Notes: a model not told the origin generated them from the sequence alone. A DNA stretch of 64,000 nucleotides from Erigeron canadensis (GCF_010389155.1 NC_057761.1:12526501-12590500); one strand, 5' to 3'. Shown: positions 20,842 to 34,235, numbered from the stretch's first letter. Translations and numbers: made by a program.

Positions 20842-23272
20842 CTATGAAAATTTGTTTTCTTGGAATGAAGTATCAAAAACTTGTACTCTCCCCCTTGATA
20901 TATGCATTGGAGCTTCTTGATTAAGTATTATTATATGACTTTGAAGATCTTGAATAAAATGTGTTGATGAAGACTCTTTTAAAGCTTTACTTCTTTGTCT
21001 AGAATCTTCCAATCAATCTTTCAGCTTTTCTAGCTTTGATCTTTGTCATTTTTAACTTGAACACTTTTGGAGAGTAAACACTTGGATAAAATTTGAATAA
21101 ATCTATTATGAAGTAATCATGCTCCACCTCAAATCATGAGTCTAAACATCTTTGGAGCATCTTTGAACAATATCCTTATTTTCAATCTCATCCTTATCTT
21201 TGTAATCATGTTTTCAAATCAAAAACTCAATCGACTAAAATCTAGTGAAAATCTGAGCTCAATTGACTGAAATTCCATTAATTGCAAGTTTTTCCATTAA
21301 TCCCATACATTCTTCACTCTAAGTATTCTCTCTTATCTTTATCCTTAACCTCCATACACTCACTACAACCTTCTTACAAACTCCATGTTTGCACAAATCA
21401 AGCTCAAAGGTTTTCTTTCTCAATCAATCAAAATCTTTTTCTCCCCCTCATAATGACAAAGTTGAGAACCAATGTCATTATGCAAACATTGATTGATAAA
21501 CCGAAAAGAAAAATCACAAGATAAAACTAGAATTGCATGGAGAAATAGAAAGCATCAACACATCAACCCAAACTGGTAGCTCAACCCAAAGAATCTTAAG
21601 GGTAACTAAAATGTAAGGTTGAAGTTGTTGGTACAAAAGTTATAGTATTGGTGTTGTTGGTTTTTGTGTTTGTAAGATGAGAAATGGAAAAACCGGATAA
21701 GAATGATCCGTTAACATGTTCAAAAATCAAAAGGATTAATGAAATGACCGATAGAAATGTATAACATTTTTCGGATTTCCTATGTATCATTGAAATATGC
21801 ACAAAGCAAGATTCTAACATAGTTCGGTCTTGTAACTTTTCAACTACGAGATTGCTTCAAAGAATATAAATCATGGTCAGTGTCACCTAAGGCGTTCGAT
21901 AACCACAATCCATTATCCTTAAAGACTTTTAGGTAAAATCCGAGGTCACTGATAGACTTCTGGTTCACTCAATAATCACATAAATGTAATTATGAGACCT
22001 ACGTTCAACGTTGGAAAAGATGTTAGCATTGGTAGGATTTCCATTTGATCATCGTGGAATATCATTTAAGATATCACTACAAATGTTCCGGCTATATCAC
22101 ATAGATAAGCAATAATATCACAAAGATATGACTCGAATGTGTCTTAAGAAAAAGAATAAAGATCAAATCAATGATCAATCAAGATAGCTCTAGACACAAC
22201 GTGATCAAATGAAGCCGGGGACCGGAATGTCGCCCTTATTCAATATCAACATCTTCCAAATGAAGAGTCAATAGAAATGTGACAATCTCCGTGAGAAATA
22301 TGTTTTACCCGGCGATTTGAGAATTTTTAGGTAAGGGTATTATTTATTTTAACCCTTTTCTCACAACATATCACCATAACCTCTCACTTTTCAACTTTAC
22401 TCCCTCCATCCTATTTGCACGAAACCATCATCAGTCAAAATACCCTTACAATCTGATGAAAGAATTGAATACTCCGGGGTTAGAACGTATCGGTGATGAT
22501 GAAGTTCATGGAGTGAACGAATCGCTCATGTGCAAACTAATCACCGAACTTCAGTTGATTGAAAATCATTTGAAAATCATCAAATGTGTGTATGAAAAAG
22601 ATTGTAATAACACATTTGAAGTTTTGAAAGTTTTGAAATCACAAACTCCCCCTTAATCTATGCAAAGGTATATTAGAATGTTTTTCATAGAAAGGTAGAG
22701 CAAAAAAATGGTATTTGTGAAATCAAAAAAAATCTTTGTTGTGATATATACAGAAAAATTTGAAAGCCTAATGTGAAGAAGATTTTAAGAAGCACTAAGT
22801 TTTGCTTCAACAACAATGTTCATAGTAAGACTGCAAGGGAGTACACAAAGGCGTTCGATCCTTTGCATCTTACATCAACAAGTTGGATACAAAATAAAAT
22901 ATTTAAGCACATTTAACTCAATCAATTGTTCAAGATGAGACAACTAGGGAGTACACAAAGGCGTTCAATCCTTCGCTTCTTATATCAACAATTGAGAGTG
23001 AAAGAATATTTTGACGGGAAAAATAATACATTTGGAAATAAATAAAAACTTTTAAGAACGGGTTATACACCAAGTATGTATAAGCCATAAAGTAATAAAT
23101 AAATCATTTAAGCACGGGTTACATACAGAGTATATGTAAACCACTTTAAAAAGGAAAAAAAAATAAAGAAAATCTTTTTGTTATTTATCAAAATTTTATA
23201 TTTTTGTATTTGATTTTTGTCTTTTCAAATTTTGTATTTTGTTTTTCAAGAATGTATCAAGAACAAAATAAG
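20842..23272 (-). other. B 3' noncoding region with polypurine tracts
   Basis: Parallels A 5840-8221. CTCCCCC tracts lie at about 20888, 21440 and 22648. Two copies of GAGTACACAAAGGCGTTC lie at about 22833 and 22950, and two diverged copies of the GGGTTATACAC unit at about 23045 and 23115. No gene seen. Confidence 0.6.
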
Positions 23273-26200
23273 TTAAGGTTCAAGATTTAACATGCCAAGC
23301 TTGGAGATAAGAAAGTTAAACCTCTTTTTGTCCAATGGTTTGGTGAACAAATCTGCAAGCTGATAGTCAGTTCCCACAAAGTAGAGCTCGATGTCACCTT
23401 TCTCAATATGATCTTTGAGAAAATGATATCTCACATCAATATGCTTTGATCGAGAGTGGTTTACTGAGTTGACTGCAATAGCAATGGCACTTTGAGAGTC
23501 ACAATAGATAGGGATATGATCATATTTCAGACCATAATCAGTTAGTTGCGTCTTCATCCATAACACTTGAGCACAACAACTAGCTGCAGCCACATATTCA
23601 ACTTCAGCTGTTGATAGTGACACACAATTCTGTTTCTTGGAAGACCAACTCACAATTTTATCACCTAAAAATTGTAAAGTACCAGAAGTACTCTTGCGAT
23701 CAAGCTTACAACCTGCATGATCTGCATCTGAATAGGCAGTTAAATTGAATCCAGTATCCCTTGGATATAGAGACCTAAGTTGGGTGTACCCTTCAGATAA
23801 TGAAATATTCGTTTCACAGCTTGAAAATGTAAATCAGTTGGAGCAGCTTGATACCTAGCACACATACATGTTGCAAACATTATATCTGGGAGAGATGCTG
23901 TGAGATACAACAATGAACCAATCATACATCTATATCTCTTTCGGTTAAATGGTTTCCCATTTTTATCAGCATTTATGTTTGTTCGAGCAGCCATTGGGGT
24001 AGAAATTGAAGAACATGAAGTCCTATCAAACTTTTTCAACATATCACTTATGTATTTACCTTGTGATATAAAAATACCATTTGGTAATTGTTTGATTTGA
24101 AGACCTAAAAAGTAGTTCATTTCCCCAATCATACTCATTTCAAAATGATTAACCATTAGAGATGAAAAGTTTCGGCAAAATGTTTGACTGGTTGACCCAA
24201 AGATAATGTCATCAACATATATTTGGACAAGAAGAACATGTTTACCTTGTTTACGAATGAACAGGGTAAGGTCTATTGTGCCTTTGGTAAAGCCACCTCT
24301 AATCAAGAAAGTAGATAAGGAATCATACCATGCTCGGGGTGCTTGCTTAAGACTGTAGAGAGCCTTGTCTAACCTGTAGACATGGTTTGGCCTTTTGGGA
24401 TCAACAAAACCTTCTGGTTGTTCAACGTAAACTTCTTCTTTGAGATCACCATTCAAGAAAGCTGTCTTCACATCCATTTGAAACACAGTGAAGTTTCTGA
24501 ATGCGGCATCAGCTAAGAAAATCCGAATAGCTTCCATTCTTGCAACTGGAGCAAAAGTTTCGTCGAAGTCAACACCAAGTTGTTGGCAATAACCCTTTGC
24601 AATAAGTCGAGCTTTGTTCCTTACTACTACTCCATTCTCATCCTTCTTGTTCTTGAAAATCCACTTTGTTCCAATAGGTTCATCTTTTCTTGGATTTGAA
24701 ACTAATCTTCATACTTTCAGTCTTTCAAATTGAGGGAGTTCGTCTTGCATAGCTTTAACCCATTCTGGATCTCGAAGAGCTTCAGAGACAGTTTTGGGTT
24801 CAATGTTGCTAAGAGAAAGTGCAATAAGACACTCATTCACTGAAGTACGAGTAGTTACTCCGACTTGTGGATCTCCAATAATTTGATCTGTAGGATGATC
24901 TTTAAGCATACGTGACCATTTGCGATTATGAGGAAGAGGATCTTGTTGATTGACATCAACATCATCATCATTAAAACCTGAGTTTTGTTAAGAGATGGAA
25001 TCATAGCTTGGTAAAACAGCTTCTTCGTAGGATGGATGATCGAAATCAAGAGGCACATATACATTTGGAGTGTTCATCGGATTGGTAGTCTGGGTATATT
25101 GGGTAGGTTGTTCTTGAACATTCACTAGAGAAGAATTATCAGGAGAGGATTGAGAAGAAGAATCATTAGAAGAGGATGAAGAATTACTACTTGAAGAAGT
25201 AGCAACTTCCTCAGAAGAACTTGATGATGATTCATGATGGTTGTTAGGAACTGGATCATGGTTCGGAATTGGTTCAATGATGACTTGAGGTTTTTCATCA
25301 TGAATCGGTTTAGAATTGTAGAATTCTTCAAAAAGAATATCCAACTCATCACTTGTTGGAGCTGGAAACTTCTTGAATTTAGATGCCAAAGTAGAAGTCC
25401 TTGATGAAGTATTTGAGGCACTTGGATCGTTACATGTTGGTAGCAAACTTTCTTGCTCAAAGATCATGCCCAACATCTCATCAAACCAAACATTCATAGT
25501 TTCTTGAATTGTATTTGTTCGGCGATTGTAGATTCGGTAGGCAATCGATGTCGTGGAATAACCAACAAAGTAACCTTCATCACCTTTCTTCTCGAACTTT
25601 CCAAGATTCTCCCGATCATTCAGAGTATAACAAACACACCCGAAGATATGAAAATAGTTGATGTTGGGTTTGCGTTTGTTAACAACCTCATAAGGAGTCT
25701 TCTCAAAACGCTGATTAACAATGGACCGATTCTGAGTGTGACAGGCAGTGTCAACAGCTTCAGCCCACATATTGGAAGGCAACTTAGAATAAGCAAGCAT
25801 GGTTCTTGCAGCTTCCACTAGCGTCCGATTTCTCCTTTCAACGACACCATTGTGTTGTGGGGTACGAACCGCAGAAAATTAGTGAGTAATGCCTTTGGAT
25901 TTACAAAATTCATCGAATACGGCATTTTTGAACTCAGTTCCATTATCCAAACGAATGTAACGGACTGGAAGTTGAAGATTTACTTGAGTAGAAGTGACGA
26001 AATCGATCTGAATTTGAGTTGTTTCATCTTTGGAGGCACGAAACTTGACCCAAGTATATCTTGAATAATCATCAACAATAACCAAGATGTATCTCTTCCC
26101 ATTTCGGCTTTGTACTTTCATTGGTCCACAAAGATCCATGTGAAGCAAATGAAGAGGTGCTAATGAATTTGAAGATTTCTTCGGTTTATGAGAAGCTCGT

Positions 26201-26751
26201 TTAATCTTCCCAATAGCACAAGAAGGACAAACATGCTCACTCTCAAACTTATAGTCCGGTAAGCCTTCAACAAGATGCTTGTTGACTAAAGTATTGATGG
26301 TCGGAAAATTTAGGTGAGAAAGCCTTCTATGCCACAACCAAGAATTCTTTGATGTAGCCTTCGAAATGAGACAAATATTGTCAGTTGGTTGGTTATCATC
26401 GAGTTTGACGGTAAAAAGGTTATCATCACGGTCGCCACACAGAATGTCAACTCCATCTAGAGTTTGAACTTTGCAAAGAGATTGTCGAAAAAGAACTTGA
26501 AGATTGTTGTCACAAAATTGTCCAACACTGAACAAGTTATGACTTAGTCCTTCAACATAGTGAACTTTCTTAATGACAATACCATTGCGTTCAATGTCAC
26601 CATAGCCTAAGATAGGAGCGAAATTGTTGTTACCAAATCGAACAGTTCCCATGAATCGTTCGATAAAGTTCTTGAGCAATGCTTTATTGCCAGTCATGTG
26701 TTTTGAACACCCGGAATCGAGTATCCAAACACAGATGGTTATTTCCTGCAA
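23273..26751 (-). pseudogene. pol: B Pol polyprotein, broken
   Basis: Homologous to A pol over its whole length, with the same protease ([13 protein letters not shown]), integrase, YVDDIIFGS and RNase H motifs, ending FTKPLDKKRF and LNLEP. Breaks: a stop after GITH near 25880 (CAA to TAA), a stop in DSIS near 24988, a stop near 24709 where A has TGG (TGA here), and a 1-bp deletion near 23766. Like A it lacks an upstream ATG and follows the acceptor-like TTGATTGCAG/GAAATAACC. More decayed than A although nearly the same sequence. Confidence 0.93.
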
Positions 26752-26808
26752 TCAAAGAAATTTAACCGACTTTAGGTACCCACTTGAAGATGGTTCCTTT
26801 GTGGTTAA

Positions 26809-29800
26809 TTAATATAACTTAGAAAATGCATACAAACATGCTTTAGAATCAACATAGGCATTAACAAGCACATTTGGATTAAACATACGAACATTAACAC
26901 ATGAATCAAAAGTAACATGTCTACCAGCATTCAAACCATACACACGAGAACGAGAATTAACATTGTTTACAATATCACAAGGCATCGCCTTGGCACTATT
27001 AACATTTGTTTTCAAAGAGAACTTAAAAGATAAATTGTTTGACACAAAAGAAACTTGCTTCTTCTTACTACCAGCTTTTCTCCTTTGCCTTTTCTTCTTT
27101 TTATCAACATTAGTGAACTTAGGTACTAATGACTTAGCTACCCATTTAGTCTCACTAATTAAGCTATTTCCACCTGTCGAATTGACACTAAGAAGATTAG
27201 AACGAGAGTTTTGAAGCACTTTTATCTTTTTAGACTCTTTTGGAGGTGCGGAAACTTCTTGTTTCTTAGGTTTATCATGAGAAAACCAGCCATATCTATC
27301 CCTATACCTAGTTGCACCATTTGAAGCATCCCTAGTTAGCAAAACTGAGCTAGATTTAGACACTTTAGGTAATGAAATAGATTGAGAGTTAGATGAATAA
27401 ACATTTGAATTGATTTCCAGAAGCTTCACTTTGTTGTATTTGATTTTGGGAATGGTCTCAACTTGTTTGGTTTTGACATGTTTTTCCGGGGTATGACACT
27501 TTGTTTTTAACTTATTGATTCTTGGTTTTGTGACAGTCTTTGGTTCAGTCTTGATGAGTTTTGGAAGAACTCGTTTCTTTGAATAATATGAAGTTGGAGC
27601 TTTGGAAAATGATTTTGGAGATTCCTCTTTTGATTCAACCTTGATTTTGGTAGATTCAATCTTTTTCTCAGTTTCAAAATCAAAAACATATTCTCCCTCC
27701 ATGAATTTATCAAAATCATCTTTTATGAATGGTTTAACCGGAGATTTTTTTGAAAAATCAGGAATCTTGGTTTCCAACTTCACACTATGGGTAGTGTCAG
27801 GATTTAGATCAACTTGAACTGACACATCTTTGGTTTCACAAGAATTTAGAGTAGAAGTATCAACACCTATACTAGCACTAAGCTTAGGGTGAACAACTAA
27901 CTCTTCAAGAGAATCACAAGTGAAAAACCTATAGTAGTACCATATCAAAACTAAACTATGCGCAAGTTCGTCATAAGATAAATCAGATTGCACATAATCA
28001 TCAGGTATAACAATAGCAGCATTTTGACATGAACACATAAGAGAATCAGTCAAGGTCTTGGTGGAGGAATCAGTAGATGAAACACAAGCAGTCTGAGTGG
28101 AATGGTCTACTAAAGCACTTAGGTCAGTTTGAGTAGAAACATCCATACAAACTTTATTAGTATCCACAACAACTAATTTATCCTCCGAATTCGGACTTTG
28201 AGACTTTAAGTGATCAATAACATTTTGTTAAGATTCCACCTTTTGTTTGAAACCTTCTATGTCTTTTTCCAAAATTGTGGACGGAACATACATTTTAGTA
28301 GGTTTAGGTGAATTACCAACTTACTCTTGGTTTTGAAAATTTGATACTATTTCTTCCAATTTGAAAGTTGAAGATTCTTTAAAATGATATGAAGCATTTA
28401 TAGCATCATAGTTAACCAAAAATTCAGTTTGAGGTATTTTCTCAACATCATCAGTCTCAAATTCGTCATCCAGAGGACAAATAAATTGTTGTACCATACA
28501 AAGGTTCAATTTGGTCTTTGGCTTTTTGTAATGGAGAGATATTCTCAAATTCCAACCCATGAAGAAGTTCCAATTTGTCAATTTTTGACTTGTTGAAATA
28601 GGCGGTAAAATCCAAAAGAAGGTTTTGTTCAACTTTATATAACTTCTCTTGATAGAAAAGTATATTCTTTTTAAATTCCTCAATTTTTCAAGATTTTCAA
28701 TCTCAACACCTTTCAAAAAACAAGTATGGTTTAAATCAGAAATCTTTCTTTCTAGTTCAACATTGTTTGGTTTGGATTCTTGAAGCTTTTTATTAAGAAT
28801 ATCAACATCCATTTGTCTAGCATTTGCCCGAAGCCACTCATTGGTCTTTTGAATTTCAAGATCTTGATTGGCTTTTTGAAGATCATGAATGGTCTTTTCA
28901 AGATTGTGACATTTATGTAATAACTTAGAATCAGGAGAGGCATTCAACTCACATTCTCTAACCAACATTTGATCTTTGTATGTTTGAAAATCTTGTTTAA
29001 TAGTATCATAATCAAAAAGTAATTTTGAATGTTCTTCAAAAAGTTTTGAAAATTCACTTTTATAAAATGAAATACTATTTTTCAAGTTCTTATTTTTGTT
29101 GGCTAAAGACGTAATATGAGTTGTCAAATTTGATAAAGCTAAATCAAACGACTCTTTATCTTTAACTAATGAAAAAGTAGAGTGTAGATTTACCTCATCA
29201 TCCGGGTACTCTTCATCAGTGCTTTCAACCTCAAACGCTTTGTCCTTGGCCAACCTCGCCATGAAGCACACATTTGCAGAGAGATCTTCATCTTCATCAT
29301 CCGAGAGCAACAACTATTTGTTATCTTCAGCAAGCAATGCATGACCGGCTTCCACTTGCTTTGCTAACAACATTTTCTGCTTGTAGTACTCATAATTCCG
29401 CTTACGAGGTTGTTTGCAATCAATAGCAAAATGACCAGGAATACCACAATTGTAACACTTTTTGTCGGATGCTTTACCCTTCTCAACAACTTGTTTCTCA
29501 TAGCCTTCTTTCTTTTCAACATGCTTTGATCCAGTTGATTCACCTTGTTCATAATTCTTGGAATGATAGTGTTCCTTCTTGGGAAATGCACTTGTTGAAG
29601 AACTGCGGAGATTGTTATTTGTAGGCCTCGCTTTGTAGAACTTTTTCTTGAAAAGCTTAGTTACCGCGGCAAGAGCTTGATATAGTTCATCTGAAACACC
29701 ATCTCTTGAAGCCATCATATCATCTCCCTCCTCATCAGATGAAGAGACAACTACCATTTGCCTTTTAAGAGCTTCAGAAACCTTCTTTTCAACAATCAAT

Positions 29801-30498
29801 GCCAAAGGATCAGAAGATACAACTTCTGGCATTTTGTTTGATGAAGCTTTGTTTAGAACTTGATGTTCATTGAGTTTGAAGGATTCATGGAGATTATGGA
29901 TGGTGAACTTGGCCAGATTTTGATGTTGCTTAATCTGTGTTCCATAATCTTCCCATTCAGAACCAAGAGCTTTGATGAATTTGATGTTTAACTCAATCTC
30001 TGATTTCTTGACATTGTTCTTCCTAAGTTCATTTATGACATTGCAGAATCTACAGTAGACAGCCTCTAGAGATTCATATGGCAATTTGCTGAAGTTGTCA
30101 AACTCAGTCAACACATTTGTCAATCTTATTGTTGAAGTCAGGTCAGATCCTTCCATTTGTCTTGCCACCTCATCCCATATCCCCTTGGCTGTATCATAAG
30201 AATCAACAGAACCATAGATTTCATCTGGTAGTGCTTTGTATAAGCATGATCTAGCTCTGTTATCTACAGTTGTTCGATCTTTTTGTTCAGCATTCAAAAG
30301 ATCAAGAGTGAGTATAGCACCAGTAGTAGGATGGCGATGAACTGCAAGTCCATTAAGAATGTAATCTTTAAGTAGGTGACCATTTGGTTGACATTCCACA
30401 TAGTCCATGAATCTTTTCTTCCATAGTCCATAAGAACCACAGTATAGAACTGGAGGTCTTGTATCGGAACCCAATGCCAATGCTTCACGAGAAGCCAT
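26809..30498 (-). pseudogene. gag: B Gag, extended form, broken
   Basis: Start MASREALALGSDTRPP at 30498, the homologue of A's start. Order: capsid-like region, zinc knuckle CYNCGIPGHFAIDC (29416-29457), coiled coil (EEHSKLLFDYDTIKQDF), STQT array (28137-28054), DVSVQVD, basic tail (DKKKKRQRRKAGSKKK). Breaks: TGG to TAG after AEDNK (29314), frameshifts near 28690 and 28500, a stop after NFQNQE (28321) and another near 28230 (VES-stop-QN). Unlike A, the zinc knuckle to coiled-coil join is in one frame, showing the ancestral arrangement. Confidence 0.9.
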
Positions 30499-30558
30499 TT
30501 GAAAGAGATTTGGTTTCAAACTTGAAATGAATTAAGAGTTGGAAAATTCAGGAACTAA

Positions 30559-31271
30559 AACGATCTTGGAGAAGATCGTTCAAGGTGATGATCGTTTTGG
30601 AAGATCGTCCTAGAAGAAAAAAGTAAGACAACTTAGTGAAGATCGTCTTAGGTTTAGAAAAAATGAGACGATCATGGAAGATCATCTTGTAAGAGATTTG
30701 TTGAAATTTGGCTAAGTATGGAATGAAACTGAAATTGAGTAATGATTTTTGTGTTTTGGAAATGGAAACTGAAATTGAATTAAAGAAATTCGAAATGGAA
30801 ATTGGAAGTTGAAATACTTGGAAATGAAACGGTCTTGATTAAGATCGTTTTGGAGTTTTGAAGAAGAAAATGAGACGGTCTTGTTGAAGATCGTCTTGGG
30901 TGACTGAAATTTGGACAGAGTTTTGATTTGAATTTGAAGGAATTAATTTGAGCAAAACCAATCAATAATGATCAGTTACCCAGGAAGTGTGTGGTTCCCA
31001 ATCACAACAACTTCAAATAATCAACCACAACAAACCAACAACTAACAGAAACTGAGACGATCTTGGTCAAGATCTTCCTAGATTCAGGTAACTGAGACGA
31101 TCTTGGCAAGATCTTCCTAGTTTCTGCCAAACTTTTCAAACACAAACAACCACTTTTCACAACAATCACTTGCTAGAACGATCTTGTGAGGATCGTCCAA
31201 CAAGCTACAACATTGAATGTATGAAAAATGAAGAATCAAGCACTGAGACGATCTAGAGAAGATCGTCCTAG
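30559..31271 (-). repeat. Leader inverted repeats of element B
   Basis: Nine hairpin-forming copies of ACGATCTTGG...AAGATCGTC lie at about 30559, 30587, 30664, 30826, 30870, 31054, 31094, 31176 and 31244, between gag and the primer site. These are the best-preserved copies in the window. The loop is usually 3-7 bases. The block AGCAAAACCAATC...CAGTTACCC at 30952 is shared with D and A. Confidence 0.85.
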
Positions 31272-31707
31272 TGAAGATCAACCTGAGGTCGTCTTCTTCA
31301 GCATAACACTTTGCTGAAACTCCATTGTTGAATTTTAAACCTTCAATAACTTTCGATTTACTAAGTGTTAGAACTTGAAATCACCTGCAAAATGTTTGTT
31401 TTCTTGTCCGCAACAAATCCTTGAATAAAATTCAGCTAATAACTCAACAAAATCAAAATCCAAATTTTGAGCGCCAAAACTAAAAAATTCAATCTAGAGA
31501 ATTAGATCGAATTGAAACATGAAATTCAACAGGAATGTGCTTTGAGCTATAAGGAATCTATTGGTGAACAAAAATTGATGATTTTATGTGATTTGAACCA
31601 CTAAAAATGATCAAACGGTGACGGTATTAAGAAACGGTTTTTGAATTTGATTTTTGATGAAATTTGAGATAGAAATCTGTTATGGATCGATATCAAAGTG
31701 ATGTTTT

Positions 31708-31719
31708 TCTCTGATACCA
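31708..31719 (-). other. Primer-binding site of element B (initiator Met tRNA)
   Basis: TCTCTGATACCA on the plus strand, complement of TGGTATCAGAGA, 2 bp from the LTR edge at 31722. Confidence 0.85.
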
Positions 31720-31721
31720 AT

Positions 31722-31950
31722 TGATACTAACACGATTTGAGCATACTAATCACAGATTCAATCTCGTTTGAGTTGTGTGTGTTCTTGGTGTTTGGAGTGT
31801 GTGTTTTTAGAGAGAGAGAGATTGGAACGGGTTTGGAATTAAGTGTATGTAAAGTGGAATGGTTGTTATGATTTCTAAGTTATGAGGGGCTATTTATAGT
31901 CTACCTATACAATTAAGCTAATTAACACTCCTAGTCCCTCAACCTTAAAT
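31722..31950 (-). repeat. 5' LTR of element B, outer end truncated
   Basis: Starts TGATACTAACACG at the primer-site side. A minus-strand TATA box lies at 31891-31898. It ends at AACCTTAAAT where A's LTR would continue for about 100 bp more to TTTCTAACA. Confidence 0.85.
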
Positions 31951-34220
31951 TCGGTCAAGGGGGGAATATGAACAAACAAAACCCTAAAATTCCCAACCCT
32001 AGCCTCCCATTTTCCCATTTTACTCTCTCACTCTTCTCCCTCTTTCTCTCTAGCCGTCCCCCTCCCCCTTCTCTTCTCCTTCTCTCTTTTTGCAGCGAAC
32101 CACCACGAACCACCACGAGCCACCACCGAATTTCATCAATCTTCATCATCTTCTTCTTTTTCTTATAGATTTTGGTAAGTTTGAATGAATCTATGATTGT
32201 TCATCAACAAAAGAAATTCGGTTTCGCACATATGAGGCTTTTTATATAATGTGTGTGTATATTTTTGATTTTGAATCTTCTTCTTCCTTTAAATCCGAAA
32301 TTTCTTTACTAAAATATATACAAATCGGTTATATTTCTTCTTTACCTTCTAAAATTCCGAAATCTATTTAATATATATATATATTTTTCGATTGTATGGT
32401 GTATTGCATATAAACATATCCGAAATTTCTATACTTATATCTATACTTTTTGGTTATATATATGTACATATGATTGTTGGAATCCGAAATCCTTTGAAAT
32501 CGAAAAGTTTGAGTCCGAAAACCCTAACATACGAAAAGTAAAACCGAAATCTTCCAAATTTATGACATTGGGTTCGAGATCTTTTAGATTCGGGAATATA
32601 ATCATGTTTTGAGTCTTGAAATCGAGTTGTAATACATCTTTGTGGCCGGATCTAGATTTGTTTGGGATGTTTGGTTCGGTCAACGTCGGTCAACTGCCGG
32701 TCAATACCGGTCAAACCGGCCAGAAAATGTTTTTGGTTCGGTCAAACCGTGGTCAACGGCGGCTCATTGGGAAAATTAGGGTTTGGATATTGGTTTTGTA
32801 TTTTAGGCAAAAATTGATTAGGTTTTTGTTTTAGTCAAAATTAGGGTTTCTGGTCAAAGTCAAAATTAAAGTTTTCTGGTCAAAGTCAAAATTAAAGTTT
32901 GCTGGTCAAAGTCAAAATTATTCATTCTTGATCAAAATCCAGATTTGGAATCTAGTTAATTAGACCATGTTTATAATTCATTCCAAATAATCATAATTTC
33001 GGAGTTATTACGGACATATATATATACACAAGATTTAAATTGACATGGACATATGTATATATATATATAACGATTAATCTAATATGGACATATGACTAAA
33101 TATAAGACTTTGTAAAGACTATATAAATTATACATTCGTATAACAATTGTCAATGACTTGTCGGATTTAACATATTTTATGATGACATTCCATATAAATA
33201 GTTGACAAGATATAAACATTAGAATGTGACATTATTAAAAGAAAAATTTCATATGGATAATTTATAAGGACAAAACGCTTATGTTATATATATAAATATA
33301 TATTATATATATTATGACATTGACAAGACAAAATGGCATTTCCTAAGACACTAGTATAAGATATGGACTTGTACAATTAATTAAGTTCTTATGGAGTGAC
33401 TTGTGAACAATGTAGGACTGTTGGGCAGATAGTGAGCTTGTTTCAGGTGTACTTGACTATTCATATTCTTGTTCGTTCATCTAGGGTATTTGTGCTTGTG
33501 CTGCTTTCAGGTGAGTTTCGTAGCCCCTCTTTTTACAAGTTTTGGGGTGGAAAGTATACATATTTTCAAACAGCTTTGTCGATTTCTGTTTTATGTTCAA
33601 TATTGAGCCTGTGTGTATAGAGTTACTTGTGCCATTTGACGTACTTTGACCATGTTTGTATGTGTGTGATTATGTGTTTGCTTGTTGTGTTTTGGACGTA
33701 CTTATTGTATGAGTTGAAACTCGAGACTTGAGACTTTGGACTAAGGCAGGTACCGTAAGGCCGGACTTTGAGACATCGAGGCATTTGGACTTTATATGGC
33801 GTAACTCTGCTCGTTATATATTGAACTATTACTTGTTTAGACTTAAAAGAATCGACAAAAGACTTATTTCTTTTACTAGACTTTTAACATAAAACCTACA
33901 AACTCACCAACTTTTTTGTTGACACATTTTAGTATACTTTTCAGATGCACAGGTTAATCAGGGATAAAGATTGTTATGCTAGACTGGACTTCGGAGATTG
34001 GTGCTCCTTATTTATTGTCAGACTTTAAGGCTACATGTCTTGGATTATAACTTTATGGACTTGGTTGTAATAAGCTATTTTAACACTGTTATGACTTTAA
34101 ACTCATGTTTTTGGGAATATATTTATTATATTCTATTTCATTTAGTAGTATCTATGTAATTCCATGTCGTGCTGTACTTTTCATGACACCTCATGTTTCC
34201 GCCAACGGTGGGGTGTTACA
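31951..34220 (+). repeat. G 5' LTR, second part
   Basis: Continues from 20801 after an 84-bp gap and ends GGGTGTTACA at 34220. The left copy has three tandem units of TGGTCAAAGTCAAAATTAAA (about 32850-32925) where the right LTR has two. GTAAGT at 32175-32180 follows a plant-type leader (ACCCTAAAATTCCCAACCC), and TTTTCAG ends at 33944, so a leader intron is possible. The same sites occur in the other LTR (50605, 52376). Confidence 0.9.
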
Positions 34221-34223
34221 GAA

Positions 34224-34235
34224 TGGTATCAGAGC
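34224..34235 (+). other. Primer-binding site of element G (initiator Met tRNA)
   Basis: TGGTATCAGAGC starts 3 bp after the end of the 5' LTR. Confidence 0.92.

Larger units (their letters stand above)
20802..31950 (-). mobile_element. Copia element B (Sirevirus-like), inserted in G 5' LTR
   Basis: Same family as A with the same minus-strand order: 3' LTR remnant, 3' noncoding region, pol, long gag, hairpin leader, primer site, 5' LTR. Both ends are damaged. The 3' LTR is reduced to 40 bp, and the right edge lost about 100 bp of B's LTR together with 84 bp of G's LTR (the equivalent of 50297-50380). No target duplication survives. Confidence 0.88.

Noticed and set aside
34224..34235. Match to the 3' end of initiator methionine tRNA, as if a tRNA gene
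   Set aside because: Only about 12 bases match and they abut an LTR; the same short match occurs at each element's primer-binding site, with no cloverleaf.
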